DNA from: Antarctobacter albus
GTDB lineage: Bacteria; Pseudomonadota; Alphaproteobacteria; Rhodobacterales; Rhodobacteraceae
Assembly (NCBI RefSeq): GCF_900101505.1
Contig: NZ_FMZI01000007.1
Coordinates: 186,001 to 250,000 of the forward strand
DNA length: 64,000 nt
Direction of reading: 5' to 3'
The position numbers and the translations under genes are program-made. The notes under the pieces were generated by a model. It was not told where the DNA came from, ran no database searches, and saw only the letters and a list, made by a program, of their open reading frames with translations. Positions 33,897 through 42,901 of this stretch are shown piece after piece. Every line of letters begins with the position of its first letter. The stretch's first letter is position 1.

Positions 33897-35414
33897 ATGA
33901 AGGGCCGCGCTTCGATACATCGGGATTTCAGCATCGCGCAGATCGATGACCGTCTATATTCGGCGTTCATCGAACACATGGGGCGGGCCATCTACAGCGG
34001 CATCTACGAGCCTGATCATCCCACCGCAAACGCTGACGGGTTCCGCAATGACGTGCTGGACCTGGTGCGCAATCTCAAGATCCCGGCGATCCGATATCCG
34101 GGTGGCAATTTCGTCTCGGCATATAAATGGGAAGACGGCGTTGGCCCGAAAGAGGATCGTCCTGTCCGGCTGGACCTGGCCTGGCGGTCCAAGGAAACCA
34201 ACCAGGTGGGCATCAACGAATTTGCCCGCTGGGCCAAGGATGCCGAGATCGAGATGATGCTGGCGGTGAACCTCGGCACCCGCGGGATCGAGGAGGCGCG
34301 CAACTTCGTCGAATACTGCAACCACCCCTCGGGCACCTACTGGAGCGATCTGCGCCGCAGTCACGGCGTCGAAGACCCCTATGGCGTCAACATGTGGTGT
34401 CTCGGCAACGAGATGGACGGCCCCTGGCAGATCGGCCACATGGAGGCCAAGGAATACGGGCGCCTTGCCGACGAAACCTCTAAGGCGGTCAAGGCCTTCG
34501 GCAAGGGGATCGAGACGGTGGTTTGCGGCTCGTCCAACGACCAGATGCCGACCTACCCGGACTGGGAACGGCAGGTGCTGGAAGAGTGCTATGAGAATGT
34601 CGACTACATCTCCCTGCACAAGTATTTCGGCAACAACAGCCGCAACAGCCTGAACTACTTTGCCAAGGTCGAGGAGACAGGGCGCTATATTCAGTCGATC
34701 GCCGGGGTGATCGACTATGTGAAGGCCAAGAAACGGGCCAAGAACGACATCTATATCTGCTTTGACGAGTGGAACGTCTGGTATCACAACCGCGAAGAGG
34801 ACTCGAAGAATTGGCATTCCTGGGACTGGCCCGAGGCGCCGGCGCTGCTGGAAGAGGACTACAACCTCGAGGACGCGATCTTTGTCGGCGGGTTGCTCAA
34901 CGAGTTCATCCGCCGGTCCGACCGGGTCAAGATCGCCTGTATCGCGCAGCTGGTGAACGTCATCGCCCCGATCCGCACCGAACGCGGCGGCAAGGCCTGG
35001 GCGACTTCGATCTACTATCCCTACCAGTTCGCAAGCCTCTATGGCCGCGGTACCGCGCTTAACGTCGCGGTGGACTGCCCACGCTATGACGAGGCGGTGG
35101 CGCAAGACGTGAATTACCTGGACGTGGCCGCGGTGCTGGCGCCGGACGGCAAGTCGATCACGGTGTTCGCCATCAACCGCAGCCCGGACGAGGCGATGGA
35201 GCTTGACCTGGCGTTGCATGGTTTTGACAGCCTCAAGCTGATCGACCATCAGGTGATGGGCGGGGACAGCAGCCTGGCCCGCGTGGCCAACACCTGTGCC
35301 GAACCGAACAAGGTAACCCCGCGCAAGGGCGACAGGCTGGCCGTGGGCGAGGGTGCGCTTAAGGGCGAATTGCCGGCCTTTTCCTACAGCATGATCCGGC
35401 TTTCGGTCGGCTGA
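33897..35414 (+). CDS. Alpha-L-arabinofuranosidase, glycoside hydrolase family 51
   Basis: 505 residues, the usual GH51 length: barrel start YSGIYEPDHP, AIRYPGGNFVSAYKWEDGVG, acid/base Glu172 in CLGNEMDGPWQIGH, nucleophile Glu291 in CFDEWNVWYH, and a C-terminal beta domain. It releases arabinose from arabino-oligosaccharides. No signal peptide is present, so it acts in the cytoplasm on oligosaccharides brought in by the importer encoded next. The ATG at 33897 follows GGGAGGGG. Confidence 0.95.
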   Translation: MKGRASIHRDFSIAQIDDRLYSAFIEHMGRAIYSGIYEPDHPTANADGFRNDVLDLVRNLKIPAIRYPGGNFVSAYKWEDGVGPKEDRPVRLDLAWRSKETNQVGINEFARWAKDAEIEMMLAVNLGTRGIEEARNFVEYCNHPSGTYWSDLRRSHGVEDPYGVNMWCLGNEMDGPWQIGHMEAKEYGRLADETSKAVKAFGKGIETVVCGSSNDQMPTYPDWERQVLEECYENVDYISLHKYFGNNSRNSLNYFAKVEETGRYIQSIAGVIDYVKAKKRAKNDIYICFDEWNVWYHNREEDSKNWHSWDWPEAPALLEEDYNLEDAIFVGGLLNEFIRRSDRVKIACIAQLVNVIAPIRTERGGKAWATSIYYPYQFASLYGRGTALNVAVDCPRYDEAVAQDVNYLDVAAVLAPDGKSITVFAINRSPDEAMELDLALHGFDSLKLIDHQVMGGDSSLARVANTCAEPNKVTPRKGDRLAVGEGALKGELPAFSYSMIRLSVG

Positions 35415-35460
35415 GGCGGAGATGCCCGGCCAAGGTGAAACGAAAGAAGGGGGAGGCACG

Positions 35461-36546
35461 ATGAAGGACGCGGGCGTTCATCTGAGAGGGATCAAGAAGA
35501 GCTTTGGCGCCATCGACGTGATCCGTGGGGTCGACATGGACATCCAGCGCGGGCAATTCGCGGTCTTCGTCGGCCCGTCCGGATGTGGCAAGTCCACGCT
35601 CCTGCGGATGATTGCCGGACTGGAAGATACGAGCGATGGCCAGATCGCCATCGGCGACCGCGACGTGACGCACGAGGATCCGGCGGATCGCGGCGTGGCG
35701 ATGGTCTTTCAGTCCTACGCGCTGTACCCGCACCTGTCCGTCTATGAAAACATGGCGTTCAGCCTGCGCCTGGCCAAGCGGCCAAAGGCCGAGGTGGACG
35801 AAAAGGTGCGCGAGGCCGCCGGTATCCTGCAACTGGTGGAGCACTTGGACAAGAAACCCGCGCAACTCTCTGGCGGGCAGCGTCAGCGGGTGGCCATCGG
35901 GCGGGCCATCGTGCGCGCGCCGGAGGTGTTCCTGTTCGACGAACCCCTGTCCAACCTGGACGCCGAGCTGCGGGTGCAGATGCGGCTGGAACTGGCGCGG
36001 CTGCACAAGGCGCTGGGCGCCACGATGATCTACGTCACGCATGACCAGGTCGAGGCGATGACGCTGGCCGACACGATCTTTGTGCTGCAGGGCGGCTACG
36101 TCCAGCAAAGCGGCGCGCCGCTGGATCTGTACGACGATCCGTCAAACCGCTTCGTCGCGGGCTTTATCGGGTCGCCGTCGATGAATTTCCTTGATGCGAC
36201 GGTGTCCGGGCACGGGGACAACGGCGTGACAGCCACGCTGACCGGCCAGCCGGACATCAGCTTTGACATCCCCCTGGTGGACAAACCCGCGCACGGCGCA
36301 CGGATCGCGCTGGGGATGCGCCCCGAGCATCTTCAGGTGACAGAGGGACAGGGCCTGCGGGTCACGGTGGACGTGGCCGAGGAACTGGGCGGCGTGTCCT
36401 ACCAGCACGGCACGCTGGACGGCGGCGAGCCGGTGATCTTTCAACAGACCGGCGCCCGGCACGGGATGCACGGAACGATACAGACGGTGACGCCCGACCC
36501 CGGGCGCATCTTCGTCTTCGACGCTGAAGGCGACCGCATTCGATAA
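35461..36546 (+). CDS. CUT1-type sugar ABC ATPase (UgpC/MalK-like)
   Basis: 361 residues: Walker A GPSGCGKST, Q-loop VFQSYALYPHLSVYENM, signature LSGGQRQRVAIGR, Walker B VFLFDEPLSNLDAELR, H-loop YVTHDQVEAMTLAD, then the MalK-type C-terminal regulatory domain from about 235 with MNFLDATVSG and the ALGMRPEH motif. The start is at ATG 35461 behind GGGGGAGG. Such ATPases power oligosaccharide importers. Linked to GH51 upstream and to binding protein and permeases downstream, it probably serves arabino-oligosaccharides. Confidence 0.92.
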   Translation: MKDAGVHLRGIKKSFGAIDVIRGVDMDIQRGQFAVFVGPSGCGKSTLLRMIAGLEDTSDGQIAIGDRDVTHEDPADRGVAMVFQSYALYPHLSVYENMAFSLRLAKRPKAEVDEKVREAAGILQLVEHLDKKPAQLSGGQRQRVAIGRAIVRAPEVFLFDEPLSNLDAELRVQMRLELARLHKALGATMIYVTHDQVEAMTLADTIFVLQGGYVQQSGAPLDLYDDPSNRFVAGFIGSPSMNFLDATVSGHGDNGVTATLTGQPDISFDIPLVDKPAHGARIALGMRPEHLQVTEGQGLRVTVDVAEELGGVSYQHGTLDGGEPVIFQQTGARHGMHGTIQTVTPDPGRIFVFDAEGDRIR

Positions 36547-36574
36547 GGCAATGACAGTCAGGAGGAGGACTGAA

Positions 36575-37852
36575 ATGACTATGAAGTTTGGCAAGCTGGC
36601 CGCGGCAACCGCGGTGGCGCTGGGACTCTCCGGTCCGGCCTGGGCCCAGGTCGAAGTCGAGTGGTGGGACTTTCTGGCTGGCGGTGACGGCGTGCGCATG
36701 AAGGCGCTCATCGACCAGTTCAACGAGGAACACCCTGAAATCCAGATCAGCGGGACGACGCTGGAGTGGGGCCTGCCCTTCTACACAAAGGTGCGCACTG
36801 CGGTTGCGGTTGGACAGGGTCCCGACATCATGACCTATCACCTGTCGCGCCTGCCGCTGGCGTTGGAAGAGGACGTGCTGTCGCCGATCAGCGATGCAGA
36901 TCTTGAGGCTGCGGGCCTGTCGAAAGGGGATTTCTTCGAGGCGTCGATCACCGCCGCCTCGACCGATGACGGGCAGTTGATGGCCGTGCCTTTCGACATT
37001 CACGCCGTCGTTGTGCACTACAACCGGACGGCGCTGGACGGGACCAAGTGGCTGGACGCGGACGGCAACCTGACCGGCATTTCCTCCATCGCGGAGATGA
37101 CCGAGCTGCTGACCTGGGCCAAGGGGGAAGGTTTCTCAGACCCGCTGAGCTTTCAGTCCGAAGGCGGAGGCGGCACCTGGCGGATGTTCTACACGCTCCT
37201 GCGCCAGCAGGGCGGTGAGATGCTGACCGACGGTGAGGTCCTGGTCGGCGACAACATGGACAAGGCCGTGACAGCGATCCAGACCCTGGCCGACTGGCGC
37301 GCCGAGGGACTGATTCCCGAGCAGGCCGCCTACGAGGCCTCGGTGGCGCTTTTCTCGGGCGGCAAATCGGTGCTGCACATCAATGGCGTCTGGGAAGTGC
37401 CGACGTTCAAGGACTCGACCGACGACGGCTCACTGGGCTTTGAATGGTTTGCCAATGAAGTGCCTCAGATGATGGACATGCCCGCCACCTGGGCGGATTC
37501 CCACGCCTTTGCGATCCCCAATGACCCGGACATGACCGACGAAAAGCGCGAGGCTGTCCTGACAGTGATCGGCTGGATGCAGGAACATTCGCTGGCCTGG
37601 GCCGGTGCGGGCCATATCCCCGCCTACAAACCCACGGTCGAAAGCGATGATTATGCGGCGCTGCAGCCCAATGCGACCTATGCCTCGCTGGCGGACAACG
37701 CGGCCTTTGATCCGCGTTCGAAAATCGCGGGCGTGGCCTCGCCGGTCTACGATGCCGTGGACAACCTGATCGCCCCGGCGGTGCACGGGTTCCTCAGCGC
37801 CGAGGATGCGGCCGAGCAGATGAAAGCGCAGCTGCAAGCGCTGCTGGACTGA
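36575..37852 (+). CDS. CUT1-type sugar-binding protein
   Basis: 425 residues with a signal peptide (MTMKFGKLAAATAVALGLSG, ending PAWAQ) and an extracellular solute-binding family 1 domain: VEVEWWDFLAGGDGVRMKAL, FNEEHPEIQISGTTLEWG, GQGPDIMTYHLSRLP and SGGKSVLHINGVWEVP. Tryptophans near the N-terminus suit sugar stacking. The ATG at 36575 follows AGGAGGAGG. A 7-base hairpin lies between it and the first permease gene. Confidence 0.9.
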   Translation: MTMKFGKLAAATAVALGLSGPAWAQVEVEWWDFLAGGDGVRMKALIDQFNEEHPEIQISGTTLEWGLPFYTKVRTAVAVGQGPDIMTYHLSRLPLALEEDVLSPISDADLEAAGLSKGDFFEASITAASTDDGQLMAVPFDIHAVVVHYNRTALDGTKWLDADGNLTGISSIAEMTELLTWAKGEGFSDPLSFQSEGGGGTWRMFYTLLRQQGGEMLTDGEVLVGDNMDKAVTAIQTLADWRAEGLIPEQAAYEASVALFSGGKSVLHINGVWEVPTFKDSTDDGSLGFEWFANEVPQMMDMPATWADSHAFAIPNDPDMTDEKREAVLTVIGWMQEHSLAWAGAGHIPAYKPTVESDDYAALQPNATYASLADNAAFDPRSKIAGVASPVYDAVDNLIAPAVHGFLSAEDAAEQMKAQLQALLD

Positions 37853-37865
37853 CGTCGATTTCCCC

Positions 37866-37884
37866 GGGCCTGCGCGGCAGGCCC
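37866..37884 (+). other. Stem-loop between binding-protein and permease genes
   Basis: GGGCCTG (37866-37872), 5-base loop, CAGGCCC (37878-37884), 13 bases after the stop of the binding-protein gene. No U-run. Hairpins here commonly keep the binding-protein part of the mRNA stable or damp the permease genes. Confidence 0.5.
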
Positions 37885-37918
37885 AGGGCCACATAGGTGA
37901 GCGGAAAGGGAGGCCCTC

Positions 37919-38803
37919 ATGTCGATACCGAAGCGCCGACGCCGCGAGTTGCGGGCGTCATTCCTGATGACCGCGCCATTCCTGTTCATCTTCATTGTCT
38001 TTTTCCTCTACCCCACCTTCAGTGTGATTGCGCTCAGCTTTACCGATGCGCCGTTGATCGGAGAGGGGCAGTGGATCGGCCTGGACAACTACGCCAAGCT
38101 GCTGAACGACCGGCTGTTCTATACCTCGCTCTGGAACAACCTCTATTTCGTGCTGCTGACAGTTATCCCCACAACGGTGATCGCCCTGCTGATCGCCCTT
38201 GCCGTGAGCAGGCTGAAGGGGCGGATGCAGGCGCTGGTGCTGACCCTCTTTTTCCTGCCCTATGTCCTGCCCGTCTCTGTCGTGACCATGATCTGGGCCT
38301 GGATGCTGGATTTCCAGTTCGGCATCCTGCAACCGCTGATCGCCGCCATAACGGGCAAGCCTGTGCCGGTGTTCAAGAACCCCTACTGGGTGATGCCCAT
38401 GATTGCGGTGGTCACGATCTGGTGGACCAACGGGTTCAACGTGCTGCTGCTGATCGCCGGTCTGCGCAATATCCCGCCCGACCTCTACGAGGCGGCGGCC
38501 CTGGACGGGGCAACGCCCTGGCAGCGGTTCTGGCGGGTGACCTGGCCGCTGCTCTGGCCGATCACCGCGCTGGTCCTGACACTGCAACTGATCCTGCAAC
38601 TCAAGCTTTTTGACCAGGTGTACCTGCTGTCGAACGGTGGTCCCTTCAACCAGTCCTACGTCGTCCTGATGCAGATGTACCGAGAGGCGTTCCAGCTGAA
38701 CAACGGGGGCTATGCCTCGGCCATCGCGATGGTGCTGTTCCTCTTCATCGTGATCGTCTCGGTCCTGCAATTCCAGCTCTTGCGCATCGGAGGCCGCAAA
38801 TGA
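37919..38803 (+). CDS. CUT1-type sugar ABC permease (MalF-like)
   Basis: 294 residues, six membrane helices. It opens APFLFIFIVFFLYPTFSVIA and carries the EAA loop DLYEAAALDGATPWQRFWRV before VTWPLLWP. GGGAGG stands before the ATG. Its stop overlaps the next permease start (ATGA). With that partner it forms the channel of the arabinoside importer. Confidence 0.92.
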   Translation: MSIPKRRRRELRASFLMTAPFLFIFIVFFLYPTFSVIALSFTDAPLIGEGQWIGLDNYAKLLNDRLFYTSLWNNLYFVLLTVIPTTVIALLIALAVSRLKGRMQALVLTLFFLPYVLPVSVVTMIWAWMLDFQFGILQPLIAAITGKPVPVFKNPYWVMPMIAVVTIWWTNGFNVLLLIAGLRNIPPDLYEAAALDGATPWQRFWRVTWPLLWPITALVLTLQLILQLKLFDQVYLLSNGGPFNQSYVVLMQMYREAFQLNNGGYASAIAMVLFLFIVIVSVLQFQLLRIGGRK

Positions 38804-39624
38804 CCGTCAAACGCGCCAGGGATCTTGCCTTTTCCGGCATCGTGCTGATTGCCGCCGCAATCTGGATCTTTCCGCTCTACTGGGCGCTGACCACGTCCCT
38901 TCGCAGCGAAAACCGTATCGTGTCGGATGCCGGTGTGATCATCGACGAGCTGAACTTTTCCGCTTATCTTTCCGTGCTCTCCAACTCGAAACTGCCGATG
39001 TGGTATTTCAACTCGGTCGGAACCTCGCTTATCATCACCGTCATCGTACTGGTGACCGGGATGATGTGTGCCTACGCGCTGTCGCAACTGCGCTTTCCCG
39101 GGTGCAAGTTGCTGTACCTCGTGGTTGTGGCCAGCTTCATGGTGCCGGTTCCGGCGCTCTACGTCGCGCAATTCGTGCTGATGAGCGACCTGAACCTGGT
39201 CAACACCTGGTGGGGGATCATCCTGCCGCAGCTGATCGTTCCGGTGGTCGTGATCGTCTACAAGCAGTTCTTTGACGCCATCCCGCGCGAGATGCGCGAG
39301 GCTGTGCTGCTGGATGGGGGCGGAGAGTTCACGCTGCTGTTCAAGCTCTACCTGCCGCTCAACTGGGGCATCACGGCGGCGCTGGCTATCATCACTTTCA
39401 TCTCGGCCTGGAACAACTTTTTCTGGCCCTTCCTGATCGCCACCAGCGAGAACATGATGACGATCCCCGTCGGCATCACGCAGGTCAACGACAGTTTCGG
39501 TGTCGCCTACGCCCGGATGATGGCCCTGGCCCTGCTGGCGGCGGCGCCGGTCATCATCGGCTACCTGGTCTTCCAGAAACGCGTGACCGAAGCGGTGATG
39601 ATCTCGGCCGGGGTCAAGGGCTAG
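38800..39624 (+). CDS. CUT1-type sugar ABC permease (MalG-like)
   Basis: 274 residues, six membrane helices. The N-terminal IWIFPLYWALTTSLRSE is characteristic of MalG-type partners, and the EAA loop is EMREAVLLDGGGEFTLLFKL. It overlaps the previous permease gene by four bases. It is the last gene of the LysR-GH51-ABC block; a modest hairpin follows at 39638-39662. Confidence 0.92.
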   Translation: MTVKRARDLAFSGIVLIAAAIWIFPLYWALTTSLRSENRIVSDAGVIIDELNFSAYLSVLSNSKLPMWYFNSVGTSLIITVIVLVTGMMCAYALSQLRFPGCKLLYLVVVASFMVPVPALYVAQFVLMSDLNLVNTWWGIILPQLIVPVVVIVYKQFFDAIPREMREAVLLDGGGEFTLLFKLYLPLNWGITAALAIITFISAWNNFFWPFLIATSENMMTIPVGITQVNDSFGVAYARMMALALLAAAPVIIGYLVFQKRVTEAVMISAGVKG

Positions 39625-39637
39625 GCCAGACGGGATC

Positions 39638-39662
39638 GGGCCGCAGGCATGTCCCGCGGCCC
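39638..39662 (+). terminator. Weak terminator-like hairpin after the sugar importer genes
   Basis: GGGCCGC (39638-39644) and GCGGCCC (39656-39662) enclose an 11-base loop between convergent genes. Only a short T run follows, so it is a weak candidate that could serve either direction. Confidence 0.4.
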
Positions 39663-39686
39663 GCCCTGTTTGCAAAAGTACCGGGA

Positions 39687-40169
39687 TCAGAGATCGCCGA
39701 TCGGGGTCTCGATGATTTCGGGCCACTTGGCAAAGGCGCCGGAGATCACGGTTTCCCGGTCTTCTAGGTACTTGTCGAAGATCGCCTTGTTCACGAAGAG
39801 ATACAGCTTGCCGTCGACGATGTCGGCATAGCGCACGTCGCCGTCCAGCTTCTTGCCGACATAGACGCCGAAGGCGCAGAACCCGCCGAACTGAGGCAGC
39901 ATCGCCGCCGGATCGGCGTCGAAGGCGGCCTTGGTCTCGGCATTGGCAAAGTAGTAGTCGACGCCGTCGTGTTCCGAGGTGTATTCCGCGTCACCGATTT
40001 CCGGTGCGTCGGCCTTGAACATCGACACCGGGTCAAAGCCGTGCATGCCCAGAGGGTTGCCCGTCAGGGTCAGCCCGTTGGACACGTTGTATTCGTCGGC
40101 GGCAAAGGCGGCCGATGCCAGCGCGATCAGCGATGCGGAGACGGCGGCAGCAAAGGTCAGTTTGGTCAT
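39687..40169 (-). CDS. Periplasmic YHS-domain protein
   Basis: 160 residues with a signal peptide (MTKLTFAAAVSASLIALASA, cleavage after AFAA). The rest resembles the YHS domain family: MHGFDPVSMF, YYFANAETKAAFDADPAAML, FGGFCAFGVYVGKKLDGD. YHS domains are small metal- or haem-associated modules of largely unknown role. The start at 40169 follows AAGGA. It lies 50 bases after the isochorismatase-fold gene and is probably cotranscribed with it. Confidence 0.85.
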   Translation of the reverse strand: MTKLTFAAAVSASLIALASAAFAADEYNVSNGLTLTGNPLGMHGFDPVSMFKADAPEIGDAEYTSEHDGVDYYFANAETKAAFDADPAAMLPQFGGFCAFGVYVGKKLDGDVRYADIVDGKLYLFVNKAIFDKYLEDRETVISGAFAKWPEIIETPIGDL

Positions 40170-40219
40170 GGTCTTGATCCTTGTTTTCAGGGAGTTTTCA
40201 GGGGGGAGTGCTGCGCCGC

Positions 40220-41068
40220 TTACGCGCCGCGAGCGATGCGGGTCACAGCGTCGTCTGTCCACCAGACGCCGTTGGCGACCATTCGGAAATTGATGATGGC
40301 GGCGAGGTATCCGTCGCCCTCGGGCACCTTGGCCCCGGCGGTGGCGTCCCGCACCACGGCGACCTCGTAGCCCAGCTCCAGCAGCTCGTAGAGATGCGCC
40401 TGGGTGCAGAGGTTGGCCGACATGCCGGCCAGGATGATCTTGTCGATGCCCCGCTTGCGCAGTTGCAGGTTCAGGTCGTTCTGCGCCGGGCCGTAGACCT
40501 TGTGGGGCGAACAGACGATGGTTTCACCGTCCTCGATGTATGTCTTGTACTGCGGCATCCAGTCGGCGCCGGAGCCTTCGAACCCGTCCAGAGAAAGCGC
40601 GTCGGGACGGTCGAACATGCCGATGGCGTGCATGGTTTTTTCCAGCGTGCCCTCGAACTGCCACTTGTGGTCATGCGGATAGTAGTAGTGGGGCGAGATG
40701 AAGACGGGCATGCCCGCGGCCTTGGCGGCGGCAAAGAGGCGCTCGATATTGTCGACGGTGCCCTGTTCGGTCACGCTTTCGCCCACGACGCCCCAGGTCA
40801 CGCCGTCCTCGGACAGGAAGTCGATCTGCGGGTCGGTCACCACCAGCGCGGTCCGGCCGGGCGTGATTTCCATGTCGATTTGCGGCAGGCCGGGGTCTGC
40901 CGGATCGGCATAAAGCGCGCGCGCCTCCGGGGTGGCGGCATGGGCCGCCGAGCCGGCAATGGCAGCGGCCCCGGTGGCGGCGGCACCGGCCAAAAGGCGG
41001 CGGCGCGCGGTGTCCACCTGTTCAGGCGTGACGTTGCAGCCGCAGGTGTCGTGGTCGTCGTGTTTCAT
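40220..41068 (-). CDS. Exported isochorismatase-fold cysteine hydrolase with Tat-type signal
   Basis: 282 residues. The N-terminus holds a twin-arginine-like RRRLLAGAAATGAAAIAG and an AHA cleavage site. It is preceded by a His/Asp/Cys-rich start (HDDHDTCGC). The hydrolase domain has the catalytic Asp in VTDPQIDF, Lys in SPHKVYGPAQND and Cys in AGMSANLCTQAHL. Such enzymes hydrolyse amides or vinyl ethers; the substrate here is unknown. Export of this fold is less common than cytosolic forms. It lies upstream of the YHS-protein gene in the same direction. Confidence 0.85.
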   Translation of the reverse strand: MKHDDHDTCGCNVTPEQVDTARRRLLAGAAATGAAAIAGSAAHAATPEARALYADPADPGLPQIDMEITPGRTALVVTDPQIDFLSEDGVTWGVVGESVTEQGTVDNIERLFAAAKAAGMPVFISPHYYYPHDHKWQFEGTLEKTMHAIGMFDRPDALSLDGFEGSGADWMPQYKTYIEDGETIVCSPHKVYGPAQNDLNLQLRKRGIDKIILAGMSANLCTQAHLYELLELGYEVAVVRDATAGAKVPEGDGYLAAIINFRMVANGVWWTDDAVTRIARGA

Positions 41069-41246
41069 GGTCTCTCTCCTTCAGGTCAGAGCGGGGTGGG
41101 GACAGCGCAATTGCGCTGCCAGGGCCGCGAAAGTGGGTGCGCCGCATGGCGGTGCCGGTCGCGGCGCTTGGCGTGCCGCGTTGGTCTTTTTGTCTTTCGC
41201 TGTCCTTGGGGACCGGGGTGCCAGCTAGGGCCGCCCGGGAATGGGG

Positions 41247-41642
41247 TCAGTCCACTGCGGGCGGCAGGATGCAGGTACAGACCGGCAGGGGCGTCAGGGC
41301 CTGCGGTCCGGGCAGCGGGGCGAGGTCGGGGAGATCCTCGGGCAGGATGCGCGCGGCGCGCCAGTCGGCCTCGTCGGTTTCTCGAGGGAGGCGGGCCATG
41401 AGTTGCGGACTGCCGAGGGCATGGCCTTCGGCTGTGCCGCTGGCATAGGCCGGGGCGGACATCATGATGAGCGTGGCCAGGACGCCGGTGGCCAGGGCGC
41501 CGGCCACCGCCGCGATCAACAGCGAGGCCATCTCGCGCAGGCCGCGTATCCAGGGCGATCCTTGCGACGCGTGTGCGACGGTCGTGCGGCGATAGCTTGG
41601 TGTGTCGGATCCCGGGCGGGCCGGGGCGCAGGTCAGTTCCAT
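41247..41642 (-). CDS. Hypothetical membrane-anchored small protein
   Basis: 131 residues, no recognised family. One membrane segment lies near residues 38-62 (MASLLIAAVAGALATGVLAT), preceded by a basic stretch, followed by a proline-rich C-terminal part ending LPVCTCILPPAVD. The ribosome site is weak (AAAGG). Its stop lies 178 bases upstream of the isochorismatase-fold gene start. It may be real but could be a chance frame in GC-rich DNA. Confidence 0.45.
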   Translation of the reverse strand: MELTCAPARPGSDTPSYRRTTVAHASQGSPWIRGLREMASLLIAAVAGALATGVLATLIMMSAPAYASGTAEGHALGSPQLMARLPRETDEADWRAARILPEDLPDLAPLPGPQALTPLPVCTCILPPAVD

Positions 41643-41733
41643 GTCTTGGGCCTTTCGTGTTCGCGTTGCCCGGGGCGCTGGCCCCGATTGTCCGTGATGA
41701 GGAGCAGCGCCTCATCCTTTTGATGAAAAGAGA

Positions 41734-42828
41734 TTAAACCGCCACGGCCCCGACCGTATCGGCCCCGCCTGCCAGCCTTTGGGCACTCCCTGCCATGACG
41801 GCGCCCTGGGGCAGGCGCGGCACGTCGCAAGCGCGATTGCGATACTGCGCCGGGGCCTGCCCGACCCAACGTTTGAAGGCGCGGCCAAAGGCGCTTTGCT
41901 CGGCGAAGCCGGTGAGAAAGGCGACCTCGGCAATGCTGCATTCGCTGTGTTCCAGCAGGTCGCGTGCAAGTTTGATCTGTACCTCGCGAACCACGTCGCG
42001 GTAGGTGGTGCCTTCGTCCGAGAGGCGGCGAAAGAAGGTCCGTTCGCTCATCCCCATGTCACGGGCCAGGCTGGCCGCGCGGGGAATCCCGGTGCTGAGC
42101 GCTGTGGACAGGCGGCGGCACAGGTCCGCGCGCAGTGGCGGTTCCGGTTCGGTCGGACCCAACTCCTTGTCCAGGTGGCTGGTCAGGAAATCCGACAGAG
42201 CCTTGTCGCCCAGTCGATTGGGCAGGTCCAGCGAATGCGCCGAGAGGGCGATGGAATCGCGGTCGGCGCCAAAGAGGACGGGGCAGCCGAAATGCGCCTC
42301 GTAGCGCGCGGGATCATCGGAACATCTGTGTCTGAAGGTGACGAACTCCAGCCGCAGCCCGTCGCGGACGAAGTCCCGCGCGTTGCGGGCAAACCCGGCC
42401 AGCGCGCATTCGTTGCGCAGGGTGAGCGCCGGATGATCCGGCGTCCGACCTTCGAGCACCAGCCGCGCAGGCGTTGCGCTGCTGTCCAGCCGGTAGACAG
42501 CCGTATCCGTCAGCAGGCGAAAATAGCGTTCCAACCGCACCAGAGAGGCGCGCAGGGTCGGCGCCGTCTTGAGCGCGAGGCCCAGAACGCCGAGGTCATC
42601 CATTCGGATCGCCTCGGCATAGGCGGCCATCAGGCTGACGCGGTCGGGATGGCGCCGCGCGATCCAGCAGATGAGATCGAAAAAGCTCTGGTCGTCCAAT
42701 TGCCCGTCCTTGAGGGGGGCAACCTGATAAACCACGACCCCGCCGGAGAGGATTTCTCCGTCCGGGGTCAGGGCAAGGTTGGCGGCTGCGGTGAGGGCGT
42801 GGACAAAGGCTGCAGTGACGGTGGGCAT
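41734..42828 (-). CDS. AraC-family transcriptional regulator with AraC_N effector domain
   Basis: 364 residues: an N-terminal arabinose-binding-like domain and a C-terminal AraC helix-turn-helix pair (RAASLARDMGMSERTFFRRL and the second helix at IAEVAFLTGFAEQSAFGRAF, then WVGQAPAQYR). The start at 42828 follows TTGGAG; upstream in-frame codons belong to the preceding gene region. A strong hairpin terminator sits only 33 bases before the ATG, so it probably lives on read-through or on a promoter inside the upstream gene. It may control the preceding PNPOx-NTF2-AhpD cluster. Confidence 0.9.
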   Translation of the reverse strand: MPTVTAAFVHALTAAANLALTPDGEILSGGVVVYQVAPLKDGQLDDQSFFDLICWIARRHPDRVSLMAAYAEAIRMDDLGVLGLALKTAPTLRASLVRLERYFRLLTDTAVYRLDSSATPARLVLEGRTPDHPALTLRNECALAGFARNARDFVRDGLRLEFVTFRHRCSDDPARYEAHFGCPVLFGADRDSIALSAHSLDLPNRLGDKALSDFLTSHLDKELGPTEPEPPLRADLCRRLSTALSTGIPRAASLARDMGMSERTFFRRLSDEGTTYRDVVREVQIKLARDLLEHSECSIAEVAFLTGFAEQSAFGRAFKRWVGQAPAQYRNRACDVPRLPQGAVMAGSAQRLAGGADTVGAVAV

Positions 42829-42857
42829 GGCAGGCTCCAATTCTTTGCAGGTAAATG

Positions 42858-42889
42858 AAAACCGCCCCCGGAAAGCATCCGGGGGCGGT
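42858..42889 (-). terminator. Rho-independent terminator after the PNPOx-like gene
   Basis: On the minus strand ACCGCCCCCGGA (42889-42878), a 5-base loop and TCCGGGGGCGGT (42872-42861) form a perfect 12-base stem, with TTTTC running from the last stem base. It lies 13 bases after the PNPOx stop and 33 bases before the AraC start. Confidence 0.9.
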
Positions 42890-42901
42890 GTCGGGGCCGG
42901 G

